Shown: positions 57,040 through 64,000 of the stretch, piece by piece
How the letters are laid out: every line of letters begins with the position of its first letter
Numbering within the stretch: position 1 is the first letter of the stretch
From: Polymyxa betae
Lineage: Eukaryota; Endomyxa; Phytomyxea; Plasmodiophorida; Plasmodiophoridae
NCBI GenBank assembly: GCA_003693705.1
Contig: RBZT01000753.1
Coordinates: forward strand, 1 to 64,000
Reading direction: 5' to 3'
DNA: 64,000 bases
The notes under the pieces: generated by a model
Told to the model about the DNA's origin: nothing
Databases searched by the model: none
Seen by the model: only the letters and a program-made list of their open reading frames with translations
Translations under genes and position numbers: made by a program

Positions 57040-57444
57040 ATGGTGAGGAATTGTGGCTCATGGGGTGCTTGATGAGATTTTTTCCTGCGACCGTTAATTG
57101 TCTTCATTGGGACGCGTCGCATGTCCCATTATTTGGCGAGATGAGCGCGGCGCCGAATTCGAACTCGACGAGAACGGCGTTGATCTGGGCCCACAAGGAA
57201 ACCATATGACGCAGAGCAGTGTTGATAACTGTCCCGGTCCTCTTAAATAACTCCATCCATCTTGGTAAAGACTTTCACAGCGACCCTCTTTATATCCTCA
57301 GACGGAAAAATGCTTCCTCCTCATGTTCTGTTTTTGAAACTGAAAATGAAACCTCCGGTTGCGGATGGGATTATTTGGGATGTGAATACTACAGGTATGA
57401 TCAATGATGTGATTTTGAGAAATTCATCAAAGAGACTGTGTTGA
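57040..57444 (+). pseudogene. DDE-superfamily transposase fragment (pogo/Tc1-like), decayed
   Basis: A piece near 57100 reads CLHWDASHVPLFGEM, comparable with the NADETP-type motif. After a frame change, KTFTATLFISSDGKMLPPHV continues LFLKLKMKPPVADGIIWDVN. The ISSDGKMLPP-type stretch is typical of DDE_1 transposases of CENP-B/pogo type. It is broken by frameshifts and truncated. Confidence 0.5.
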
Positions 57445-57633
57445 AGCGAACGTCTATTTTACTGTGGAGGGAGCCTAAACTATATTCAATCGACTCGTAT
57501 ATGGGGTGCATGTGACCGTTGGCTCAGTAAAAAAGAGCTTGAGAAAATGAATGTGTTTGTCAGTTTATTCCAAGCGAAAACTCTTTCCAGGATTTCTCAC
57601 AAGCTTTGAGCCAATCACCTGCATTTTGCTGAA

Positions 57634-58366
57634 GTGACGAACGCTTACCCTGAATTGAGCGAAATTCTGGGCAAGGATTACATTGCAGGAATGGTACAAG
57701 TCTCTACTGCTCCAGCCCTCCCCAAGCCAAAACCGGGAGAATATCGCCCGATCAGCCTGCTTTCGAATCACCGAGTTCATAATACAAACTCGAATCCGAG
57801 ACATAATCAACAAAAAACTGCCACGAAACCAGTTCGAATGCCGTACAGGACACTCAACCTCACACGCTCTCATACGCCTAATACACTACTGCGGTACAAG
57901 CGCGGCCAAAAATGAACAATTCGGATGCATATTTCACGATTTCACAAAAGCGTATGACAGAGTTCCTAAACACATATTAGTCAAAAAAATGATAAAATTT
58001 GGCATCCCACCTCAACTAATACTGATAATTTATGACTGGTTATGCTAAAGAACTTTCAAGGTAATACATAAAAACGCCCTATCTCAAATCCGAGAACAAA
58101 AAAACGGCGTCCCTCAAGGATCCAGCCTCAGTGGTCTACTATGGCTAATATTCGTATACGATATGCCGCTCCCAGCAACCAATTCGAATATTTACGTAGA
58201 CGACACAGTTGGCTGGGTTTCTGCGCCCACAAAAGACGAAGTTACAGAAGGTTTAACACCACAACTCCTAGATATGGAAGCATGGTGTCTACAGAACAAA
58301 ATCAACACCGATAAAACTTGCGTAATGTTTCAACGAAAGTCATCCATCCGATCAGATCCGTACTAG
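57634..58366 (+). pseudogene. LINE-type reverse transcriptase fragment, frameshifted
   Basis: Successive frames give KPGEYRPISLLSNHR, RIRDIINKKLPRNQFECRTG, then IFHDFTKAYDRVPKHILVKK, NGVPQGSSLSGLLWLIFVYD and NIYVDDTVGWVSAPTKDEVT. These are RT blocks in the right order, including the YVDD active site. An in-frame TAA and one or more frame changes show decay. It may belong to the same LINE family as the RNase H fragment at 48.2 kb. Confidence 0.75.
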
Positions 58367-58689
58367 ACGAGGGACCATTAAAACAATGCCCTCCATTAAA
58401 TAATGCTCCAGCCCAGCTTGAATTTTTCAGCGTCATTGTCGCTCTGTCTGTGAGTATTACAGGATTGCGCACGCGCTCCCGAGTCAGATCTAAACCTGAA
58501 GTTTTTGCTTCGGAAAGCGAGCCGAATTGACCAACAAGCTCAATTGGCGATCGACATCCTACAAGGACGCGATGGAATCTGACGGACCTCAATACAGGCA
58601 GAAAACTATGCAAAAAGAATACCATTCTCTACTGCGTAACGGAACATGGACTTTATGACAACTACCTGAATGCCGCACTGCTATCAAAT

Positions 58690-59692
58690 CAAAGTGAATC
58701 TTCAAACTTAAGACCAATGAGGACGGCAGCGTGCTGCGCTACAAAGCTCGACTTGTAGCACAAGGTTTTTCCCAGCGCTAAGGCAACGATTACGACGACA
58801 CTTTTTTTCTTCTGTTGCTTCATTAACAACAATTCGAAGATCGATCAGTTTGAAGGCGGTGGGATATATCGTTCATCATGCTGACGTCGACACTGCGCAT
58901 CTCAACGCGGACTTGGACACAGAGATCTTTGTCACTCAGCCTCTCGGATTCGAATCTCAGAATCTTGAAGGTGCCCAACTTGTTTGACGGACTTAAGCAG
59001 GCGGGCTTTGCTTGGTACCGTCATCTTTGCAAAATTCTAGTCTCGACCCAGGTCTGGTGACCTGGGTCCCGATCACGCTTCACTTCCGATTGCTCTTGTA
59101 CAAGACAATGCAGCAATATCATATCAATGATCGATGCCATCGAGCCTGGCGCCGTCGTCGCCGAAAAGCCGATTGTGGACGTGATTGGCAGCAACGCTAT
59201 CGCAGAGCTGCATGAACATCCTTGGCAGAAGGTCCAGATGGCCTTCGTGCCAGGGATAAAATGGTTTCAGCATGAGACATGCTTATTCGGCTCTGGGCCA
59301 GTGGAATTCAAAGTCGACATCGATTGGTGGAAGCTTGGTTATCAGCCAGAGCCACATCATAGCCTTTTCAACTTCGTTAAGCGTGAGATTGACGTCGATA
59401 TCAAAGTGTTTCTTAGGGCACCACTTGTGGCCAAGTCTTGCGTGACAGCAATCACGGCGGTGGTGACGTTAGACGCCTCTCTTCACTAGCAGGAATCAAG
59501 TATCGTGAAGCAATCGGCTGTTTACTTTGTATCGCCAACAGTACTCGTCCTGACGTTGCACAAGCTGTTCACTATGCTGCTCGATTTGTTCGAGGTTTTC
59601 TTGAATCCCGAAGTTTGAACTACCTAGGACTGGCTGTAATTCTGGAGGAGCCCCCATCACTTCAGGATTTAGTTACCTGTATAAACGAATAA
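58690..59692 (+). pseudogene. Ty1/copia polyprotein (RT) fragment interrupted by unrelated sequence
   Basis: Near 58700-59035 broken frames give YKARLVAQGFSQ, SVASLTTIRRSISLKAVGYI, HHADVDTAHLNADLDTEIFV and LKQAGFAWYRHL, all copia RT blocks. The later copia block YREAIGCLLCIANSTRPDVA lies at 59495-59590. Between them (59127-59440) is a 120-codon frame (VVAEKPIVDVIGSNAIAELH and onward) that does not resemble copia and may be an insertion or a captured gene piece. The element is dead. Confidence 0.65.
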
Positions 59693-60320
59693 ACAGTCGC
59701 GTCCGCAACCTTAGCATTCTCCTTCTTCTTATGAGGATTCATTTCCGATTGTTTCTTCCAGCACTTATCCTCCACATGCCCGCGTCAGCGACAATGATTG
59801 CATGTAGGAACGTTCGCTCCTGCTTTCAGGCAGAACCCGACTCTGAAGCGTACCAAGAGTTAAGCTCGGTTGTGAATGAAGAACAGCAATAATCTCGGGA
59901 AACCGATGAGCAGTATTAGCCATAATGGTGTCAATAAGATAATCATCGTCAAGTTTCTTTTCGGTTGATGAAACCATCTCAATCAAACGCTTCTTTTCGA
60001 GAACAAAAGCATCAATTGATTTTGAATGAGATATTTAACACCCCAAAATGCTGTTTTGGCTTCAGCAGCTCTCAAACGAGACGGTTTTCCATAACGTTCG
60101 GCAAGAGCACTTATGAGATTGTGGCAGAGATCGATATCAGCGAATTGGGAGCAAACTGTGGGCTCCATTGTCAGCAAAAGGATCGCCGCTAGCTGTTTTG
60201 ACGTCTCCGTTTCTGAAGTGCCGTTACTGGACGACGATGAAGGAGCTGTGGTCAGAAACGTCTTAATTCTATTCGACTATGCGTGTAGCTGGATTGCGGA
60301 CAGCCACTCATGGTAGTTGC
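59690..60320 (-). pseudogene. Copia-type gag fragment on the opposite strand
   Basis: Minus-strand pieces read SALAERYGKPSRLRAAEAKT, then KKLDDDYLIDTIMANTAHRF, SLTLGTLQSRVLPE and a CCHC-like knuckle (CNHCR, stop, RGHVEDKCWKKQ) followed by a basic tail. This order is that of copia gag. An in-frame TGA lies inside the knuckle. It faces the copia RT fragment, so the two halves are convergent. Confidence 0.55.
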
Positions 60321-60769
60321 TATCATCTCGCAAATGGGGTTTGACGTGCCCGGCGATCTTGACCGGGTCTGGAAGCTTCACTGGGCCCATAACCAATTCG
60401 AAGGTTAAGGGACGATTAAAGAAGACAACCTTTCAATTAAGAGTATTTTATTTTTGCGTGATGCCGGCAAAACAACGGCCGGCCTTGTTGCCAACACAAG
60501 GGAAGTTGGTGTTGATTATATAATAAGTTGATTGGGATATTTTGATGGCTTAAAGACTGGAACAATTTTTTTGTTCGTAAGATCAGAATGTCGAGTGAAT
60601 CCAGCGCTTCACTCGAACGATTTGATGACAATTGTGGTGCTGGCCCTATCGTTCCTGTATGAGGTATCCTCAGCTAGGAAATTCATGTGCAGAATCGTGG
60701 ATATTCAAGTGGAAATTTGCATTCGCTCAATAGTTCGAGAATGTTAGACTCAATAAGGGCCCGTACCTA

Positions 60770-61060
60770 AGCTCAGTATTCCAGAATCAAAAGTGACGGC
60801 TGGAATTCACATTCGAATTCTTGCTGGAATACAAACAGAATTCTCGCTGGAATTTAAATCGTTTCAAGGATACTGGAATTCTGGCGGCAATGCCCACTCA
60901 GAAGTCCTGAATCAGAGCTGTAGCTGGAATTCCAGTAATTGAATTAATAAGAATTATGACTCGAATTCCAGTAATAGAATACTAGCTGGAGTACCATATA
61001 CTATACGAATACTGGAATTCTGGTCGCGCTTTCATTCCGAAATCCAGTATCAGAAGGCGA
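60770..61060. repeat. Cluster of GCTGGAATTC/ACTGGAATTCTGG motifs
   Basis: About ten imperfect copies of (G/A)CTGGAATTC(C/T), spaced 15-40 bp in both orientations, fill about 290 bp. GAATTC is a palindrome, so the stretch can fold. No gene is visible here or in the flanking 61.1-62.0 kb, which includes two undetermined bases (61515-61516). Confidence 0.6.
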
Positions 61061-62757
61061 AGGAAAGTGACGAAATGTGAAGAATGGCGAAGGGAGGCGC
61101 AATTCCTGGCCCACGCCATCATAGTACACTAGAGCAGTCATCCATATAATCGCGAGCTCAAGACGATTTTACAGGAAACGTTTTTCGTGGAGTCGTCGCT
61201 GATCTTGAGGTGCGCTATTCTGAGGGTTGGAAGATAGCTAAGCTGCAAAGATGAAACTCACGGATTAGGTTATGATCTTTCCAATGATGCATAATTCTAT
61301 ATAGATATAGAGTCAATTTATCAGACCACCCAAAGGTATCAACCCCAATACCAATACTTGATGCAATCTCGAGATTCCTTCGTGAGCTGATAAAATTATC
61401 ACCAATTCTACACTGACAGTATTACAAGTTAGAGCGCAGGGAAATGTATTGGGAGATAATAATTCGAAAGGGAACAAAGCAGGAGTAGCTTTCTCTAATT
61501 TTGCAAGGAAAAAGNNAAATTTTGAAGTTCAACAAAAAACATTTGAAGATCTCTAATTTTTAGTAACTAAACGGACCTGGGTTTACTTAATAATAGGACA
61601 GGCAGGACAGGTGGAAAGGTGATTTAGGGCGACGATAACTGCCGAGGGTTTGGCAGCAGATTCAGGTCGCAGGGACACGACAAGAACAGGTGCGCTTCTG
61701 GATGTCGCGGCAACTTTGCTTTGACGTCGCGGCCGACGGGACGACAATGTCAAGTAGACAGATGAACTTCTTTTGGTAAAGCCAGACACGTCTTACAAGA
61801 AAAAGCGAAACGGTGTAGGATTCATCCTGGTTATGGCGGAAACAATCGTCATGGAGCTGTATGCCGGCATGTAGTTGCTGCGGCAAGAAGAATACGACTG
61901 CTTTGATGACATTTTAATGAAACACAGCGAGCGTCTATAATCTCTTTTCAAGAAAAAAAAAGTATAACAAGATGCATTATTGTGGCAGTAATTAGAACAA
62001 ATTATCTCGATTGTATATTGTTACAAAAGATAAATCATGCAACAGCGTATGAACAGCAAATCAGCATTGAACAGAGAGCAACGACTTCGTCCTCAATCCC
62101 CTCATAGTGAAGACGAAAAAGGTCGTCCAAAGCAGAAACGGACCCGCGAGAAAAACGTTGCAGAACTTCTGCCGAAGATCAAAACACGAAAATATGCAGG
62201 GCCTGGTCCAGTACAACAAAGCCATAATCAGGCGGTTAGCAGCCTTGAATAATTTACACATCAATTCTTTTGGCAAAATGGCGTGATTATTCAAATCTGA
62301 ATATGGCAGCTCGATTAGCAACCTCGAAAAAATTGATTCTTATGAATATAGTTAGCGGCCTCGTATTACAAATTCAAGTTTCGCAATCGTGCAAATCATC
62401 CATTTTTAAAGAAACACCAAATCTCAATCACTGAGCAGAACATTCTGTCTATGACGGCTGTGTCATGATGGTGTGATGCACGGGGGTGAAAGGGTTCACA
62501 GCACGGTCGTTCAATTGTAATAAATTTCATACTGAGCAACTCTCAGTTATCAACTATAAAATTCAAGAATTGGTCACTGGTTACGAACAGGCATAATATC
62601 TGTTCGTTCTCCATTGAAGAGCCTGACAGAAAAGACGAATGTGCGGACGTAGAACGAAACAATAAATTTCGAGCTTTTGTATCATCAGATTTGGATCTGG
62701 TTTCAGGAGAATATCGAAATATGGAAATATCTGCAAAACTCTGTATTACTGAATAGA
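61061..62757. other. Gene-poor interval with an assembly ambiguity
   Basis: No gene is recognisable. Two N bases occur at 61515-61516. A small Lys/Arg/Gln-rich frame (62037-62252, MQQRMNSKSALNREQRLRPQ) has a nuclear-localisation-like composition, but nothing supports it further. Confidence 0.4.
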
Positions 62758-63912
62758 TTATATCAAATAAGAAGGGATTGGGCGCAGATATGATGATAAG
62801 TCAGTACGACATGTCGGACAGGTGCCAGAATTATCACGGATCCACGTCAGCAGGCAGATAGCGTGATATCTCTGTTTGCATTTACACTTAGGTATGGCAT
62901 CTTGTGAGGTCATCGGCTCCAGACAGATAGGACAGTCCTCACCCTATCAGCAGATCGTGTTATTAGAGCAAGACGGATTCAAAACTGAAAAAATCGAGTT
63001 GAACCGTCGTTGATGAAAACAAGGTGCCAAGTTGAATCAATGACAGTTATGAGATTATGAAGCGATGTAACATAACAATTTCAAGGATGTCTGAAATGAT
63101 AAAAAAAAGTGTAACATTACAGTATCAGGTGAGGTCTCATCCAAAGCAGCATCAACACATTCCAAGTGCTCTGAAGTCCACTGCAGAAATTTACGTAAAT
63201 TGTCTTGGTTCGGACTGAATAGAGACTGCATTTTTTCCAAATAATTCCTTGGTTTTAAAGAGCGCAGCCCGTTCAGTAAGCTGCTCATTTCATCGGACAA
63301 ATCCTCGCTATCCCAATGCTGCTCTATAATTCCGTATTCAGAGATACAAACCGAACAAATCGGATTCGCAGACCTTCGATAGCACCCAGATCGGGTAACG
63401 GCATAAAAACCGACAGAAATCGGCCTGCGGTCCAGTACGTCAGCGCCTGAACGACGCTGGGTGCGGTGCGGAACAAGGCTCGGGCAATGCTACAGGCTAC
63501 GAGAGACGCGCGTTGGTTGCCGGACTTGACAATTTCGAAGACGTTGCCGCAATTAATAAACATGAGAATGGCCAGATGATTGGTGTTGCGAATGCCGAAT
63601 TGTTTCGGATTGTTTCCGATGGCTTCTCCGAAGTAAGGCACGTCCTCGAAACTTCGTCAATGGCGTGGGCGGAGAATTGGTTAAAGCGAAATAATCATCG
63701 ACGATCTGGAATATTCCATCGAGCGATAACGAGCTGCTGCGGACTAAATGAGCGATGAAATTGGCTGCCAGATTGATGCGAAGAGCAGTATGAAGTTGAT
63801 CGGAAAGTGGCAGCAGACAAAAATCGATCAATTTTCGATCATCGATCTGTTTCGTTGTTATGACGTTGAGATCAAATAAGTATCTGTCACATAAAATAAG
63901 CCGAATAGCCAT
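62758..63912 (-). CDS. RING-finger protein (probable E3 ubiquitin ligase), 5' end uncertain
   Basis: Exons on the minus strand join as MAIRLILCDRYLFDLNVITT, LRINLAANFIAHL, then across a 100-nt intron to DVPYFGEAIGNNPKQFGIRN, LAILMFINCGNVFEIVKSGN and VVQALTYWTAGRFLSVFMPL, followed by QHWDSEDLSDEMSSLLNGLR. The last exon carries a RING: CPICLEPMTSQDA, KCKCKQRYHAICLLTWIRD, CPTCRTDL, then SSYLRPIPSYLI and TAA. The helical body is unrecognised. The RING implies E2 binding and ubiquitin transfer. The true start may lie beyond 63912 or outside the window. Confidence 0.68.
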
Positions 63913-64000
63913 AATATAACTGAAAACTGCATGAAGATATTGAAGCGGATCAAACGAAAGATAATTTCAAAGAATTATAAAACACAGAGGACGGACTGTC

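Noticed and set aside
63640-63740. Apparent frameshift in the RING gene between FIAHL and DVPYF
   Set aside because: A 100-nt in-phase GT-AG intron explains the change of frame.

Overview
The window is nuclear DNA of a eukaryotic microbe. Almost every recognisable gene is cut by short GT-AG introns (about 33 to 113 nt, most near 45 to 57). The products are eukaryotic: eIF2B epsilon, the cohesin kleisin RAD21, dynactin p62, a CARMIL-type LRR protein, an F-box protein and a RING protein. Short AAACCCTAA/TTTAGGG motifs recur in intergenic DNA, and a UDP-GlcNAc pyrophosphorylase (a chitin or glycan precursor enzyme) is present. The interrupted hAT-like gene resembles a family I know from oomycetes and other SAR protists. 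My best guess is a SAR-type protist (rhizarian/phytomyxean or stramenopile); the sequence does not settle this.

Left part (1-39.6 kb) is gene-rich. In order: unidentified coding remnants (0-3.5 kb); an acyltransferase (+); eIF2B epsilon (-); UDP-GlcNAc pyrophosphorylase (-); a CARMIL-like LRR protein joined to a RhoGAP-like domain (+); a four-GAF protein kinase (-); a small CHORD-like zinc protein (+); a short unknown (-); an F-box protein with a membrane C-terminus (-); dihydroneopterin aldolase (-); an sn1-specific diacylglycerol-lipase-like enzyme (-); dynactin p62 (-); RAD21 (+); a CDP-alcohol phosphotransferase (+); an acidic Ser/Asp-rich protein (-); two less certain genes (-); a prenylcysteine-methylesterase-like hydrolase (-); and delta-1-pyrroline-5-carboxylate dehydrogenase (+).

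Right part (39.6-64 kb) is accessory and repeat-rich. It holds a hAT-like gene split by a foreign-looking, very AT-rich 2.9 kb element (43019-45930). That element has long terminal inverted repeats (TIRs) ending in perfect hairpins, a 6-bp target duplication, small AT-rich ORFs and a tRNA-His gene. Fragments of LINE, copia and DDE transposons, tandem repeats, a multispanning membrane gene, small secreted-protein candidates, ornithine aminotransferase (+) and a RING-finger gene (-) follow.

Functional links: ornithine aminotransferase makes glutamate semialdehyde/P5C, which P5C dehydrogenase oxidises to glutamate; the two genes lie about 15 kb apart on the same strand. The acyltransferase, diacylglycerol lipase and CDP-alcohol phosphotransferase all act on glycerolipids. 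The AT-rich element is the most unusual object in the window and the best candidate for a new mobile system.
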